From contig NZ_CP089925.1 of the NCBI RefSeq assembly GCF_021284745.1, positions 2,107,001 to 2,171,000 of the forward strand: 64,000 nucleotides of DNA. Direction: 5' to 3'. Of this stretch, positions 26,093-36,352 are shown piece after piece. The number at the start of each line of letters is the position of its first letter. Position 1 is the first letter of the stretch. Made by a program: the position numbers and the translations under genes. The notes beneath the pieces were generated by a model. That model worked only from the letters and a program-made list of their open reading frames with translations. It was not told the origin of the DNA and did not search any database. The DNA comes from Lysobacter sp. KIS68-7. GTDB taxonomy: Bacteria; Pseudomonadota; Gammaproteobacteria; Xanthomonadales; Xanthomonadaceae.

Positions 26093-28684
26093 TCAGGTCA
26101 AACCCTTCAATCGATAGAGCGCTTCGAGCGCCTGCCGCGGCGTGAGTTCGTCCGGCTCGATCGCCGCCAATGCTTCGAGCGCGGCGGAGGAGGGCGCGAA
26201 CAAACCGAACTGCTGCGGCGATTCCATCGCCTCCGGCGTCATCGGCATCGTCGGTGCATCGCGGCCCTGTTGTTCGAGTTCCGCCAGCCGGCCACGCGCC
26301 TGGCGCACGACCGACTTCGGCAAGCCCGCGAGCGCGGCGACCTGCAAACCGAAGCTGCGATTCGCCGGTCCGTCCTTCACCGCATGCATGAACACCAGCG
26401 CGTCGCCATGCTCGACCGCATCCAGGTGCACGTTGGCGATGCCGCTGCCCGGTTCTGCGAGCGCGGTGAGTTCGAAGTAGTGCGTGGCGAACAGCGTGTA
26501 GCTGCGATTGACCGCCGCCAGGTGCCGCGCGCAGGCATCGGCAAGCGCGAGGCCATCGTAGGTCGACGTGCCGCGGCCGATTTCGTCCATCAGCACGAGC
26601 GACTCGTTGGTCGCGTGGTGGAGGATGTAACTGGTTTCCGCCATTTCGACCATGAAGGTCGACTGGCCGCGCGCCAGGTCGTCGCCCGCGCCGATGCGCG
26701 TGAGGATGCGGTCGATCGGCCCGATCAGCGCGCGCGAGGCGGGCACGAAACTGCCGATGTGCGCGAGCAGCACGATCAGCGCGTTCTGCCGCATGTAGGT
26801 GGACTTGCCGCCCATGTTCGGGCCGGTGATCACGCGCATGCGCACGTGTTCGTCGAGCACGAGGTCGTTGGGCTCGAAGGGGTCGGTGCGCACGGCTTCC
26901 ACCACCGGATGGCGGCCGCGCTCGATGTGCAGGCCCGGGGCGTCGCGCAGTTCGGGGCGCGCCCAGTCCAGCGCCTGCGCGCGTTCGGCGAAGCAGGCGA
27001 GGACGTCGAGTTCAGACAGCGCGGAGGCGCAGCGCTTCAGCGGTTCGAGGTCGTGGTTGAGCGCGTCGAGCAGGCCTTCGTACAACAGCTTTTCGCGCGC
27101 CAGCGAACGCTCGCGCGCGGACAGCACCTTGTCCTCGAACTGCTTGAGTTCCTCGGTGATGTAACGCTCCGCGCCCGTCAGCGTCTGCCGGCGCGTGTAG
27201 TGCGCGGGCGCGCGATCGGACTGGCCCTTGCTGATTTCGATGAAGTAGCCGTGCACGCGGTTGTAGCCGACCTTCAGCGTGGCGATGCCGCTGGCGGCGC
27301 GTTCGCGCGCTTCGAGATCGACGAGGAACTGGTCGGCGTGCGTGGAGAGGCGGCGCAGTTCGTCGAGTTCGGCGTCGTAACCTTCGGCGAAGATGCCGCC
27401 GTCGCGCGCCAGCACCGGCGGCTGCGGCACGATGGCGGCGGCGAGCAGGTGCGCGTTCGCCGCGTGTTCGCCGAGTTCGTTCGACAAGGCCTGCAGGCGC
27501 GGGGAATCCAGCGGGGCCAGGTGCGCACGCACGCCCGGCAGCATGCCCAGGCCATCGCGCAAGGTGGACAGGTCGCGCGGACGCGCGCTGCGCAGCGCCA
27601 CGCGCGTCAGGATGCGTTCGAGGTCGCCGAGGCCCCGGAAGGTCTCGCGCAGCGCGATGTCGGCGCGCGCATCGATCAGCGTGGCGACGGCGTGGTGGCG
27701 CTCGCCGACGACGCGGCGGTCGCGCAAGGGGCGATGCAGCCAGCGGCGCAGCAGGCGGCCGCCCATCGGCGTGATCGTCGCATCGAGCACGCCGAGCAGC
27801 GTGGTGCGCACGTCGCCGTCCACGCGCGTGTCTAGTTCGAGGTGGCGGCGCGTGGCGGCGTTCATCGCGATTGCGCCATCGCTGGCTTCCACCGCGATCG
27901 ACGACACGTGCGGCAGGCGCTGCTTCTGCGTTTCTTCGACGTAGCCGAGCAGGGCGCCGGCGGCGGCGATCGCGCGCGGGCGATCCTCGAGGCCGAACCC
28001 GGTGAGGTCGTGCACGCCGAAGAAATTCAACAACTGGCGACGCCCGGTGTCGGCATCGAACAACCAGGGCGGACGGCGGCGCGCGCCCGTGCGCGCGGCG
28101 ATCGCTTCGGGCCACGCATGATCGTCGGGCAGCAGGAGTTCGGCCGGTTCCAGGCGCGCGAGTTCGGCTTCGAGCGCGTCTTCGGAATCGACTTCGTTGA
28201 CGAGGAAGCGACCGCTCGACAAGTCCATCCACGCCAGCCCGTAGCCGCGCTTGTCGCGCGAGACCGCAAGCAGCAGCGTGTCGCGGCGCTCGCTGAGCAG
28301 CGCTTCGTCGGTGACCGTGCCAGGCGTGACGATGCGGACGACCTTGCGTTCGACCAGCCCCTTGGCGAGCGCCGGGTCGCCGATCTGTTCGCAGATCGCC
28401 ACCGATTCGCCGAGCGCGACCAGGCGCGCGAGGTATCCCTCGTAGGCATGCACCGGCACGCCCGCCATCGGGATCGGCTGGCCCGCGGAGGAGCCGCGCT
28501 GGGTCAGGGTGATGTCGAGCAGGCGCGCGGCCTTGCGCGCATCGTCGTAGAACAGCTCGTAGAAATCGCCCATGCGGAAGAACAGCAGCACGTCCGGGTG
28601 CTCCGCCTTGGCGGCGAAGAACTGGCGCATGAGCGGGGTGTGGGCGGCGTCGTTGCGCGCGGAGGCAGGATCTTGGACGGACAC
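26093..28684 (-). CDS. mutS: DNA mismatch repair protein MutS
   Basis: The 863-residue protein starts at GTG 28684 ([11 protein letters not shown]). The mismatch-reading Phe-X-Glu is F41-Y42-E43 in [13 protein letters not shown]. All MutS domains are present. The C-terminal ATPase has Walker [15 protein letters not shown] and Walker B/signature [18 protein letters not shown]. The frame extends 33 codons upstream to 28783 without homology. It acts with the endonuclease-type MutL encoded at 59294. It is divergent from pncC. Confidence 0.97.
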   Translation of the reverse strand: MSVQDPASARNDAAHTPLMRQFFAAKAEHPDVLLFFRMGDFYELFYDDARKAARLLDITLTQRGSSAGQPIPMAGVPVHAYEGYLARLVALGESVAICEQIGDPALAKGLVERKVVRIVTPGTVTDEALLSERRDTLLLAVSRDKRGYGLAWMDLSSGRFLVNEVDSEDALEAELARLEPAELLLPDDHAWPEAIAARTGARRRPPWLFDADTGRRQLLNFFGVHDLTGFGLEDRPRAIAAAGALLGYVEETQKQRLPHVSSIAVEASDGAIAMNAATRRHLELDTRVDGDVRTTLLGVLDATITPMGGRLLRRWLHRPLRDRRVVGERHHAVATLIDARADIALRETFRGLGDLERILTRVALRSARPRDLSTLRDGLGMLPGVRAHLAPLDSPRLQALSNELGEHAANAHLLAAAIVPQPPVLARDGGIFAEGYDAELDELRRLSTHADQFLVDLEARERAASGIATLKVGYNRVHGYFIEISKGQSDRAPAHYTRRQTLTGAERYITEELKQFEDKVLSARERSLAREKLLYEGLLDALNHDLEPLKRCASALSELDVLACFAERAQALDWARPELRDAPGLHIERGRHPVVEAVRTDPFEPNDLVLDEHVRMRVITGPNMGGKSTYMRQNALIVLLAHIGSFVPASRALIGPIDRILTRIGAGDDLARGQSTFMVEMAETSYILHHATNESLVLMDEIGRGTSTYDGLALADACARHLAAVNRSYTLFATHYFELTALAEPGSGIANVHLDAVEHGDALVFMHAVKDGPANRSFGLQVAALAGLPKSVVRQARGRLAELEQQGRDAPTMPMTPEAMESPQQFGLFAPSSAALEALAAIEPDELTPRQALEALYRLKGLT

Positions 28685-28791
28685 TTGATACGCGCAGGAG
28701 TCGGGAGCCGGGGCAGTATGCCAGCCGCGCCGCACGACGCGTCGGTGCGATTTGCGATACAAACGCGCGTCCCGACCGTGCATGGATCCGC

Positions 28792-29289
28792 ATGAGCGTC
28801 CCAGACGATTCCTCCCTGCAAGCGCTGTCCGCGCAACTCGGCGAACGCCTGCGCGCCGCGCGCCACATGCTGGTCACTGCCGAAAGCTGCACCGGCGGCT
28901 GGATCGCGAAGGCAGTGACCGACGTGCCGGGTTCCTCGGACTGGTTCGACTGCGGGCTGGCCGCCTACAGCTACGAGGCGAAGCAGGCGCTGCTCGGCGT
29001 GCGCCCCGAGACGCTCGAACGCCACGGCGCGGTGAGCCGCGAGACCGTGCTGGAAATGGTGTCGGGCGCGCTCGTGCATTCGGGCGCCTCGCTCTCGGTG
29101 GCGGTCACCGGCATCGCCGGCCCCGGCGGCGGCACGACCGACAAACCCGTGGGCACGGTCTGGATCGCCTGGAAACGGCGCGGGGGTTACGCGAAGGCCG
29201 AGATCCACCATTTCGATGGCGACCGGGACGCCGTGCGCCGGCAGACGGTGGAAGCCGCGCTGCGCGGGCTCGGGGGCCTGCTCGACTGA
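28792..29289 (+). CDS. pncC: Nicotinamide-nucleotide amidohydrolase PncC (CinA C-terminal domain)
   Basis: The 165-residue stand-alone CinA-C domain has [21 protein letters not shown] near 31-51 and the [20 protein letters not shown] block near 106-125. It deamidates NMN to NaMN in pyridine-nucleotide recycling. As in Xanthomonas and Pseudomonas it lies directly before lexA-recA. The lexA promoter starts 6 bases after its stop. Confidence 0.95.
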   Translation: MSVPDDSSLQALSAQLGERLRAARHMLVTAESCTGGWIAKAVTDVPGSSDWFDCGLAAYSYEAKQALLGVRPETLERHGAVSRETVLEMVSGALVHSGASLSVAVTGIAGPGGGTTDKPVGTVWIAWKRRGGYAKAEIHHFDGDRDAVRRQTVEAALRGLGGLLD

Positions 29290-29294
29290 ACCTG

Positions 29295-29330
29295 TTGACG
29301 GCTTGTGTCTGTGAGTAGTATTACTACTAA
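29295..29330 (+). promoter_or_regulatory. lexA promoter with SOS operator
   Basis: TTGACG (29295-29300) is followed 18 bases later by TATTAC (29319-29324). Overlapping the -10 is the dyad AGTAGTA-T-TACTACT (29314-29328). Read on the minus strand it is TTAGTAGTAATACTACT, which matches the Xanthomonas LexA site as I recall it except one end base. LexA bound here would block RNA polymerase. Transcription would start at about 29331-29333, on the lexA ATG, implying a leaderless mRNA. Confidence 0.88.
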
Positions 29331-29332
29331 CC

Positions 29333-29968
29333 ATGGACCTGACCGACACGCAGCAAGCCATCCTGGCCCTCATCGCGGAGCGGATCGAGCGCGATGGGGT
29401 TCCTCCGTCCCAGACGGAGATCGCCCACGCCTGCGGCTTCAAGGGGGTGCGCGCAGCGCAATACCACCTCGAGGCGCTCGAGCAGGCCGGTGCGATCCAG
29501 CGCATCCCCGGCGTGGCCCGCGGCATCCGGGTCGTGCATCCCGGCGGTGGGTCGAAGCCCCAGCCGCCAGCAGCCAATGACGATGCATTGCGCCTGCCGG
29601 TGCTCGGTCGCGTGGCGGCCGGCGTGCCGATCGGCGCGGATGTCGGCGGCGACAGCTACGTGCTGCTCGACCGCGTGTTCTTCTCGCCGGCGCCCGACTA
29701 CCTGCTCAAGGTCAAGGGCGACTCGATGCGCGACGAAGGCATCTTCGACGGCGACCTGATTGGCGTGCACCGCACGCGCGACGCGCGCTCGGGCCAGATC
29801 GTGGTCGCCCGCGTCGATGACGAAGTCACCGTCAAGCTCCTCAAGATTTCCCACGACCGCATCCGCCTGCTGCCGCGCAACCCGGACTACGCGCCCATCG
29901 ACGTGCAGCCCGGCCAGGACTTCGCGATCGAAGGCCTCTACTGCGGCCTGGTGCGGCCCAACCGATGA
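29333..29968 (+). CDS. lexA: SOS repressor LexA
   Basis: The 211-residue protein has a winged HTH at 1-70 ([23 protein letters not shown]) and an S24 self-cleavage domain. The scissile Ala96-Gly97 is in GRVAAGVP, the nucleophile Ser131 in GDSMRDEG and the general base Lys168 in TVKLLK. RecA filaments trigger cleavage. It is first gene of lexA-recA-recX and is controlled by its own operator. No Shine-Dalgarno is visible before ATG 29333. Confidence 0.97.
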   Translation: MDLTDTQQAILALIAERIERDGVPPSQTEIAHACGFKGVRAAQYHLEALEQAGAIQRIPGVARGIRVVHPGGGSKPQPPAANDDALRLPVLGRVAAGVPIGADVGGDSYVLLDRVFFSPAPDYLLKVKGDSMRDEGIFDGDLIGVHRTRDARSGQIVVARVDDEVTVKLLKISHDRIRLLPRNPDYAPIDVQPGQDFAIEGLYCGLVRPNR

Positions 29969-30152
29969 ACGCAACGCGAGCACTTTTCCGACAGCGCCCT
30001 CCGGCTTCGCCCGATGCCGCCGGTCGCCGGTCCTGCCGACGATGACCCTCCCCACGAAGAAAAAAACCGGTCATCGCATGCCCCGTCTCAACCTACGCGA
30101 ACAAGCGCCGATAACGTCGCCGCCCAACACATCCCAGACTCAGGACTCCACC

Positions 30153-31196
30153 ATGGACGAGAACAAGAAGCGCGCCCTCTCCGCCGCCCTCGGGCAGATC
30201 GAAAAGCAGTTCGGCAAGGGCTCGGTGATGCGGATGGGCGACAAGAGCGTGGAGCCCGCCGAGGTCATCGGCACCGGCTCGCTCATGCTCGACATCGCGC
30301 TGGGCATCGGCGGCCTGCCCAAGGGGCGTGTCGTCGAAATCTATGGTCCTGAGTCCTCGGGCAAGACCACGCTGACGCTGCAGACCATCGCGCAATGCCA
30401 GAAGGCGGGCGGCACCGCGGCCTTCATCGACGCCGAACACGCGCTCGACCCGATCTACGCGCAGAAGCTGGGCGTCAACATCGACGACCTGCTGGTCTCG
30501 CAGCCCGACACCGGCGAGCAGGCGCTGGAAATCGCCGACATGCTGGTGCGTTCCGCCGCGGTGGACATGGTGGTGATCGACTCCGTCGCGGCGCTCACGC
30601 CCAAGGCGGAAATCGAAGGCGAAATGGGCGACCAGCTCCCCGGCCTGCAGGCACGCCTCATGAGCCAGGCGCTGCGCAAGCTCACCGGCAACATCAAGCG
30701 CAGCAACTGCATGGTCATCTTCATCAACCAGCTGCGCATGAAGATCGGCGTGATGATGCCGGGCCAGAGCCCGGAAACCACGACGGGCGGCAACGCGCTC
30801 AAGTTCTACGCCTCGGTGCGCCTGGACATCCGCCGCATCGGCTCGGTCAAGAAGGGCGACGAGATCATCGGCAACGAAACGCGCATCAAGGTCGTCAAGA
30901 ATAAGATGGCGCCGCCGTTCAAGCAGGTCATCACCGAAATCCTCTACGGCGAAGGCATCAGCCGCGAAGGCGAGCTGATCGAGATGGGCGTCAACGCCAA
31001 GCTCGTGGAGAAGTCGGGTGCCTGGTACAGCGCCTACGACGAACGCATCGGGCAGGGCAAGGAAAACGCCCGCACGTTCCTCAAGGAGAACCCGCAGGTG
31101 GCTGCGCGCCTGGAAGCGGAACTGCGCGCGAAGCTCGCGCCGGCGCCGCAGCCGCAGGAACCCAAGCGCGATGCCTCGGAAAGCACCGAAGCCTGA
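30153..31196 (+). CDS. recA: Recombinase RecA
   Basis: The 347-residue RecA has Walker A GPESSGKT at 65-72, the MAW block after it, Walker [19 protein letters not shown]-like at about 140-155, L2 loop [23 protein letters not shown] near 193-215 and an acidic tail. ATG 30153 (MDENKKRAL) is conserved; the open frame upstream is chance. The 184-bp gap after lexA shows no second SOS dyad, so recA probably depends on the lexA promoter. It contains a stem GATGACC (30041-30047)/GGTCATC (30069-30075). Confidence 0.98.
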   Translation: MDENKKRALSAALGQIEKQFGKGSVMRMGDKSVEPAEVIGTGSLMLDIALGIGGLPKGRVVEIYGPESSGKTTLTLQTIAQCQKAGGTAAFIDAEHALDPIYAQKLGVNIDDLLVSQPDTGEQALEIADMLVRSAAVDMVVIDSVAALTPKAEIEGEMGDQLPGLQARLMSQALRKLTGNIKRSNCMVIFINQLRMKIGVMMPGQSPETTTGGNALKFYASVRLDIRRIGSVKKGDEIIGNETRIKVVKNKMAPPFKQVITEILYGEGISREGELIEMGVNAKLVEKSGAWYSAYDERIGQGKENARTFLKENPQVAARLEAELRAKLAPAPQPQEPKRDASESTEA

Positions 31197-31218
31197 ACCG
31201 GCGTCCTCCCCGTTGGCT

Positions 31219-31770
31219 ATGGGATGGCGCAGCGGGGAGGACGGTCCGGGCCCGGCGGAAACGCCCGGCCCGGATGCAACACGCACGGATGAAGCGCGCG
31301 GCCGCAAATCTCGGCGTCCGCGCCCGGAGCCTACGCCGGCCCAGCGCGCCCTCGGCTTGCTGGTCCGTCGCGAACACTCCCGCAAGGAACTGACCCGCAA
31401 GCTCACCGCGCGCGGTGTCGAAGCAGAAGCGGCCGTTGCCGCCGTCGACAAGCTCAGCGCAGCAGGCTGGCAGGACGACCAGCGCTTCGCCGAAAGCCTC
31501 ATCCGCAGCCGCGTGGCCGCCGGCCATGGCCCCGTCCGAATCCGCGCCGAGCTCGCCATGCATGCGCTCGACCGCGAAGGCGTGGCGCAGGCCCTCGACG
31601 CAGCCGAAGTGGATTGGGATGCAGCGGCGCGCGACCTCGTGCGCCGCCGCTTCGGCGCCGATGTCGCCGCCGATCGCGACAAGCAGCGCAAGGCCGCCGA
31701 CTGGCTGCTCCGCCGTGGTTTTACCGGCGCCCAGGTCCGCGCGGCGACGCGCTTCGACCCCGAAGACTGA
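31219..31770 (+). CDS. recX: RecA modulator RecX
   Basis: The protein has 183 residues from ATG 31219. Three-helix RecX repeats follow a polar N-terminus: [36 protein letters not shown] and [21 protein letters not shown]. It binds RecA filaments and limits their extension. It lies 22 bases after recA in the SOS operon. An in-frame ATG at 31171 would overlap recA by 26 bases and give 199 residues. I chose the shorter form because the first ~40 residues are already longer than usual and unconserved. Confidence 0.92.
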   Translation: MGWRSGEDGPGPAETPGPDATRTDEARGRKSRRPRPEPTPAQRALGLLVRREHSRKELTRKLTARGVEAEAAVAAVDKLSAAGWQDDQRFAESLIRSRVAAGHGPVRIRAELAMHALDREGVAQALDAAEVDWDAAARDLVRRRFGADVAADRDKQRKAADWLLRRGFTGAQVRAATRFDPED

Positions 31771-31960
31771 TCGGCGCGAGGCCGCGTGCCTCCGCCGCAC
31801 TGCCGAGTTCCCGCGCGCGCGGGCGATCCTTCCGACGGCCTGCTACGCTTGGCGACTTCCGGAGCGCCATGCTCCGCGTCCGCCGTCGGCGACGCGGGCA
31901 GCGGTGCGTCCGCCCGATTTGACGGCCCGCCTTTCCGGCCCCCCATTTTCCGGTCGCCCC

Positions 31961-34627
31961 ATGAATTCGCCCAAGACCCTTTTCAGCACCCACCAGATCC
32001 GGTCCGATTTCCTCGAGTTCTTCCGCTCCAAGGGCCACGCCGTGGTCCCGTCCAGCCCCTTGGTGCCCGGCAACGACCCGACCTTGCTGTTCACCAACGC
32101 CGGCATGGTGCAGTTCAAGGATGTCTTCCTCGGCGCCGAGAAGCGCAGCTACACGCGCGCGACGAGTTCGCAGCGCTGCGTGCGCGCCGGCGGCAAGCAC
32201 AACGATCTCGACCAGGTCGGTTACACCGCGCGTCACCACACTTTCTTCGAGATGCTGGGCAACTTCAGCTTCGGCGATTACTTCAAGCGCGAAGCGATCC
32301 AGTGGGCGTGGGAGTTGCTGACGCAGGTGTGGCAGCTGCCCGCCGAGCGCCTGCTCGTCACGATCTACCACAACGACGACGAAGCCTTCGACATCTGGCA
32401 CAAGGTCGTCGGCCTGCCGGCCGATCGCATCATCCGCATCGGCGACAACAAGGGTGCGCCGTTCGCCTCCGACAATTTCTGGCAGATGGCCGACACCGGT
32501 CCCTGCGGCCCGTGCACGGAAATCTTCTACGACCATGGCGCGCACATCGCCGGCGGTCCTCCGGGTTCGCCGGATGAAGACGGCGATCGCTTCATCGAAA
32601 TCTGGAACAACGTCTTCATGCAGTTCGACCGCCAGCCGGACGGCACGCTCGTGCCGCTGCCCGCGCCGTGCGTCGACACGGGCATGGGCCTGGAGCGCCT
32701 CGCGGCCGTGCTGCAGCACGTGCACAGCAACTACGAGATCGATCTGTTCCAGCACCTGATCCGCGCCGCAGCGTCGATCACGGACACTGCGGACCTCGAA
32801 CACAAGTCGCTGCGCGTCATCGCCGACCACATCCGCGCGTGCAGCTTCCTCATCGTCGATGGCGTGCTGCCGTCGAACGAAGGACGCGGTTACGTGCTCC
32901 GCCGCATCATCCGCCGCGCCGTGCGTCATTTCTGGAAGCTCGGTGCGCTGCAGGCCGACGGTGCGTTCTGGCGCATGGTCGCGCCGCTGTGCGAAGTGAT
33001 GGGCGAGGCCTATCCGGAACTCGTGCAGAAGCGCGAGCTCGTCGAGCGCGCGCTGAAAGCCGAGGAAGCCGCGTTCGCGCAGACGCTGGACGCCGGCATG
33101 ATGCGCCTGGAAGGCTATCTGCAGGCCTCCGGCGGCAAGCTCACGGGCGAGCAGTTGTTCCAGCTGCACGACACCTATGGCTGCCCGCCCGACCTGATCG
33201 CCGACATCCTGCGCGAAAAGGGATCCTCGCTCGCGCCGGAAACGATGGCCGAGTACGAACGCCTGATGGAACAGCAGCGCGAACGCGCGCGTGCCGCGGG
33301 CAAGTTCGGCGGCGGCCTCGCGCTGCCGGGCGAACTGATCGCGCAGCTCAAGCCCACCGAATTCATCGGCTACGACCACGGCGAAGCCGGCGGCCTCACC
33401 GTGGCGGCGATCGTGCGCGATGGTCGCCCTGTCGATGCCATTTCCGCCGGCGACGAAGCCGTCGTGATCCTCGATCGCTCGCCGTTCTATGCCGAGAGCG
33501 GCGGGCAGGTCGGCGACACCGGGCGACTGGCGGAGCTGGGCACGATGTTCGCCGTGCGCGACACGCAGAAGCTCGCGGGCCAGTTCCATGGCCACATCGG
33601 CACGCTCACCGCGGGCACCCTGAAGGTCGGCGACCATCTCGTCGGCGCGATCGACGTCGATCGCCGCGCCGCCACCGTCCTCAACCACAGTGCCACGCAC
33701 CTGCTGCACGCCGCGTTGCGCACCGTGCTCGGTTCCCACGTGACGCAGAAGGGCTCGCTCGTCGCGCCCGATCGCCTGCGCTTCGACTTCTCGCACTTCC
33801 AGGCGATGACGCACCAGGAGCTCGCGACGATCGAGCGCATGGTCAACGCCGAGATCCGCCACAACCACGTCGCCGAAGTGCGCCACATGGGCATGCAGGA
33901 AGCGCTCGACTTCGGTGCGATGGCGCTGTTCGGCGAAAAGTACGGCGAGCGCGTGCGCGTGCTGCGCATGGGCGACACCTCCACCGAGTTGTGCGGCGGC
34001 ACGCATGTCTCGCGCACGGGCGACATCGGCTTGTTCAAGATCGTGTCCGAAGGCGGCGTGTCCGCGGGCGTGCGCCGCATCGAAGCCGTGACGGGGCAGG
34101 GTGCGCTCGACTTCGTCGTGGACGAAGAGCGTCGCCTGCACGATGCCGCCCGACTTCTCGGCGGCAGCGCAGCGGAAGTGAACGAAAAGCTGCGCGCGCT
34201 GCTGGATCGGCAGAAGAAGCTCGAGCGTGAGGTCGAAACCCTGAAGGCGAAGGCTGCGTCCGGCGCGACGTCCGACCTCGCCGGTGCCGCGGTCGAAGTG
34301 GCCGGCGCGCGGGTGCTGGCCACGCGCCTGGAAGGGTTTGACGCGAAGGCGCTGCGCGAAGCGATGGATCGCCTGAAGCAGCAACTCGGCGATGCCGTCA
34401 TCGTGCTCGCCGGCACGACGGACGGTAAGGCCGCGCTTGTCGCGGGCGTGAGCGGTGCGCTGGTCGGGAAAGTGAAGGCCGGGGAACTGCTGGCGCACGT
34501 TGCCAGTCAGATCAACGGCAAGGGTGGCGGCCGTCCCGACCTCGCGCAGGGCGGCGGCGACGATGGCCCCGCTCTGCAAGCGGCGCTCGCCGCGGTTCCG
34601 GAATGGGTCGCCGAGCGCCTACACTGA
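31961..34627 (+). CDS. alaS: Alanyl-tRNA synthetase
   Basis: The 888-residue AlaRS starts at ATG 31961. Class II motifs include [18 protein letters not shown] (near 88-105). The editing domain has zinc-site residues in HSATHLLH (from H576) and CGGTH (from C678), and a C-Ala domain follows. Length matches the family. A TACGCT at about 31845 may be a -10. The 190-bp gap after recX has no ORF with homology. Confidence 0.97.
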   Translation: MNSPKTLFSTHQIRSDFLEFFRSKGHAVVPSSPLVPGNDPTLLFTNAGMVQFKDVFLGAEKRSYTRATSSQRCVRAGGKHNDLDQVGYTARHHTFFEMLGNFSFGDYFKREAIQWAWELLTQVWQLPAERLLVTIYHNDDEAFDIWHKVVGLPADRIIRIGDNKGAPFASDNFWQMADTGPCGPCTEIFYDHGAHIAGGPPGSPDEDGDRFIEIWNNVFMQFDRQPDGTLVPLPAPCVDTGMGLERLAAVLQHVHSNYEIDLFQHLIRAAASITDTADLEHKSLRVIADHIRACSFLIVDGVLPSNEGRGYVLRRIIRRAVRHFWKLGALQADGAFWRMVAPLCEVMGEAYPELVQKRELVERALKAEEAAFAQTLDAGMMRLEGYLQASGGKLTGEQLFQLHDTYGCPPDLIADILREKGSSLAPETMAEYERLMEQQRERARAAGKFGGGLALPGELIAQLKPTEFIGYDHGEAGGLTVAAIVRDGRPVDAISAGDEAVVILDRSPFYAESGGQVGDTGRLAELGTMFAVRDTQKLAGQFHGHIGTLTAGTLKVGDHLVGAIDVDRRAATVLNHSATHLLHAALRTVLGSHVTQKGSLVAPDRLRFDFSHFQAMTHQELATIERMVNAEIRHNHVAEVRHMGMQEALDFGAMALFGEKYGERVRVLRMGDTSTELCGGTHVSRTGDIGLFKIVSEGGVSAGVRRIEAVTGQGALDFVVDEERRLHDAARLLGGSAAEVNEKLRALLDRQKKLEREVETLKAKAASGATSDLAGAAVEVAGARVLATRLEGFDAKALREAMDRLKQQLGDAVIVLAGTTDGKAALVAGVSGALVGKVKAGELLAHVASQINGKGGGRPDLAQGGGDDGPALQAALAAVPEWVAERLH

Positions 34628-34645
34628 GGGCATGACGATCTGCGG

Positions 34646-34675
34646 TTGTGGGCCCATGGTCACACGACTTATGAT
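34646..34675 (+). promoter_or_regulatory. Candidate csrA promoter
   Basis: TTGTGG (34646-34651), an 18-base spacer and TATGAT (34670-34675) would start transcription about 90 bases before csrA. A second -10-like TACATT lies near 34692. The 142-bp gap holds no ORF. Confidence 0.45.
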
Positions 34676-34769
34676 CGTTCAGCTTCGCGCTACATTGGAT
34701 GTGCCTCGCCGCGCGCAAGTGCGGCGGTAACGACCAGACGGAATAGGCCGCTGGCGAAGGAGACGCGAC

Positions 34770-34979
34770 ATGTTGATCCTGACTCGTCGAGTCGGCGAAA
34801 CACTGATGATCGGGGATTCGGTGACGGTCACGGTGTTGGGAGTGAAGGGCAACCAGGTTCGCATCGGCATTACTGCGCCGAAGGACGTTGCCGTACACCG
34901 GGAAGAGATTTACCAGCGCATCCAGCGCGGCGAGGAACCCGGCGACCAGGGCAAGACAGGTTTGCCGCCTTCGGCGTGA
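34770..34979 (+). CDS. csrA: Carbon storage regulator CsrA/RsmA
   Basis: The 69-residue protein has the full CsrA fold: [31 protein letters not shown], and the RNA-binding HREEIYQRI at 43-51. It binds GGA-loop mRNAs and, in Xanthomonads, controls EPS, motility and virulence traits. An AAGGAG lies before ATG 34770. Genomic order alaS-csrA-tRNA-Ser is the usual gammaproteobacterial one. Confidence 0.97.
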   Translation: MLILTRRVGETLMIGDSVTVTVLGVKGNQVRIGITAPKDVAVHREEIYQRIQRGEEPGDQGKTGLPPSA

Positions 34980-34990
34980 GTCTGTAGACT
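34962..34990 (+). promoter_or_regulatory. tRNA-Ser promoter inside the csrA 3' end
   Basis: TTGCCG (34962-34967), exactly 17 bases, then TAGACT (34985-34990). The -35 lies within the last csrA codons. Transcription would begin at about 34997, just before the tRNA 5' end. Confidence 0.75.
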
Positions 34991-35001
34991 TCGCGGCCTC
35001 C

Positions 35002-35094
35002 GGAGACTTGCCCGAGAGGCCGAAGGGGCTCCCCTGCTAAGGGAGTATGGGGTCAAAAGCTCCATCGAGGGTTCGAATCCCTCAGTCTCCGCCA
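35002..35094 (+). tRNA. tRNA-Ser(GCU)
   Basis: This 93-nt class II tRNA has acceptor GGAGACT/AGTCTCC, discriminator G and an encoded CCA. The anticodon loop CTGCTAA has GCT at 34-36, reading AGC/AGU. A long variable arm follows (TATGGGGTCAAAAGCTCCA). The T-arm is GGTTCGAATCC. Confidence 0.96.
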
Positions 35095-35097
35095 CAT

Positions 35098-35132
35098 CGC
35101 TTCGAAATACGAAATACAAGTATTGCGAAGCG
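35098..35132 (+). other. Spacer hairpin between two tRNAs
   Basis: CGCTTCG (35098-35104) pairs with CGAAGCG (35126-35132), and inside AATAC (35113-35117) pairs with GTATT (35120-35124). It lies between tRNA-Ser and tRNA-Arg in their probable common precursor and may be a processing signal or a weak terminator. Confidence 0.5.
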
Positions 35133-35160
35133 ACGAAGCGATCTGCATAATTCCGCTTCT

Positions 35161-35237
35161 GCGCCCGTAGCTCAGCTGGATAGAGCACCAGGCTACGAAC
35201 TTGGTGGTCGGGAGTTCGAATCTCTCCGGGCGCGCCA
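35161..35237 (+). tRNA. tRNA-Arg(ACG)
   Basis: This 77-nt tRNA has acceptor GCGCCCG/CGGGCGC, discriminator G and encoded CCA. The anticodon loop CTACGAA gives ACG, normally edited to ICG by TadA, reading CGU/CGC/CGA. The T-arm has GTTCGAATC. Its last two bases already belong to the terminator stem that follows. Confidence 0.96.
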
Positions 35238-35285
35238 CACAAACAAAAAGGCCGATGCGAAAGCATCGGCCTTTTTGTTTGTGTG
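35236..35285 (+). terminator. 23-bp perfect palindromic terminator with GAAA tetraloop
   Basis: Bases 35236-35258 pair without mismatch with 35263-35285 around GAAA. The lower stem is A-rich/T-rich (CACACAAACAAAAAG / CTTTTTGTTTGTGTG) and the upper stem GC-rich (GCCGATGC). It therefore presents a T-tract in both directions. It ends the tRNA transcript and can stop the minus-strand transcript from EamA. Confidence 0.93.
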
Positions 35286-35288
35286 CTT

Positions 35289-35396
35289 CGACGGCGCTTC
35301 GCGCGTCGACCCGAAGTTTGTTTTACAAACTTCGGGCCAAGCAGTCTTGCATGCCAATTCCCCGCGCTGACGCGCGCCCCCTTTACTAAAGGGGGC
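35289..35396. repeat. Cluster of three more hairpins between tRNA-Arg and the EamA gene
   Basis: CGACG/CGTCG flank GCG...CGCG at 35289-35308. CCCGAAGTTTGT (35310-35321) pairs perfectly with its complement at 35325-35336 over a TTT loop. GCCCCCTTT (35376-35384) pairs with AAAGGGGGC (35388-35396) over ACT. No ORF is present. The dense hairpins suggest terminators for the minus-strand operon or a REP-like element. Confidence 0.6.
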
Positions 35397-35414
35397 TACG
35401 CCACCCGGAAATCC

Positions 35415-36302
35415 TCACTCGTTCGGCTGTGCGGCTTCCGTGGGCGCTTGTGAGGCGTGTCTGCGTGCGAGCTGCGCTTCGCGGTGCGCGATGTAGGCGT
35501 TCGCGCTGAAGATGATGGCGGCGCCCAGGACGGTCCAGCGGTCCAGGCGTTCGTCGAACAGCAGCCAGCCCGCAACGGCCACCACCGGCAGTTGCATGAA
35601 GCTGATGGGGGACAGGGCGGAGACGTCGCCGACTTTCAGGGCGCGCGTCCACAGCATGTGGCCGCTCGTGCCCATCGTGCCGGCGGCGGCCACCCACAGC
35701 CAGGTGATGCCGTGCGGCCATTCCCACACGAACAAGGCGGGCAGCAGCGACATCGGAACCCACAGCATCGTCGTGTACAACACGATGCGGTCAGCAGGTT
35801 CGGTACGCGAGAGTTGCTTGATCTGGATCGACACCAGTGCGCTCAGGACGGCCGCGGAGATCGCCACCAGGGTGCCGAGGGTGAAGCTCGAGCTGCCGGG
35901 GCGCACGATCATCAGCACGCCGACGAAGCCGATCGCCACCGCGGCCCAGCGACGTGCGCGCACTTGTTCGCCCAGCATCCACACGGCCGCGATGGTCACG
36001 AACAACGGCGTCGAATACGACAGGGAGATCGCCTGCGCGAGGGGCAGGTGCCCGATCGCCCAGAAGCCGCAGAACATCCCGAGCACGCCAATGACACAGC
36101 GAAGGATGTAGCGAGGGAACTGGGTGGTGCGCAGGATCTGCGTCCCATGCTTCAGCAGCAGCGGCGAGGCCGCGATCAGGCCGAAGAAGTTGCGGAAGAA
36201 CGCAATCTCGAAGGTGTGCAGCGACTTCGAGGCCAGACGGATCGCGACGGCCATCAGGCCGAAGAAGAGCGAGCTGCCCAACATCAGCAGCGCCGCGCGC
36301 AT
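35415..36302 (-). CDS. EamA/DMT-superfamily transporter
   Basis: The 295-residue protein has ten hydrophobic segments arranged as two EamA repeats (MRAALLMLGSSLFFGLMAVAIR at the start; ALSPISFMQLPVVAVAGWLLFDE in the second half). It is probably a metabolite exporter of unknown substrate. ATG 36302 begins directly with the first membrane helix; the upstream frame (to 36728) is antisense chance. It lies 50 bases after murB, last in pyrD-murB-EamA. Confidence 0.9.
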   Translation of the reverse strand: MRAALLMLGSSLFFGLMAVAIRLASKSLHTFEIAFFRNFFGLIAASPLLLKHGTQILRTTQFPRYILRCVIGVLGMFCGFWAIGHLPLAQAISLSYSTPLFVTIAAVWMLGEQVRARRWAAVAIGFVGVLMIVRPGSSSFTLGTLVAISAAVLSALVSIQIKQLSRTEPADRIVLYTTMLWVPMSLLPALFVWEWPHGITWLWVAAAGTMGTSGHMLWTRALKVGDVSALSPISFMQLPVVAVAGWLLFDERLDRWTVLGAAIIFSANAYIAHREAQLARRHASQAPTEAAQPNE

Positions 36303-36352
36303 GTGGGGCGAGCCCAGGTGGCTCGTTGCGTTCGCCTGTCCCGGCCCGGCGC

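Noticed and set aside
31721-34579. Very long minus-strand open frame (952 codons) opposite alaS, and similar ones at 6509-9007 and 12240-13889
   Set aside because: They lie antisense to clearly conserved genes, have His/Arg/Gln-rich low-complexity translations and no recognisable motifs; such frames are expected at this GC content.
35002-35237. tRNA genes as integration sites of a genomic island
   Set aside because: No integrase, no repeat of a tRNA 3' end elsewhere in the window, and core genes on both sides.
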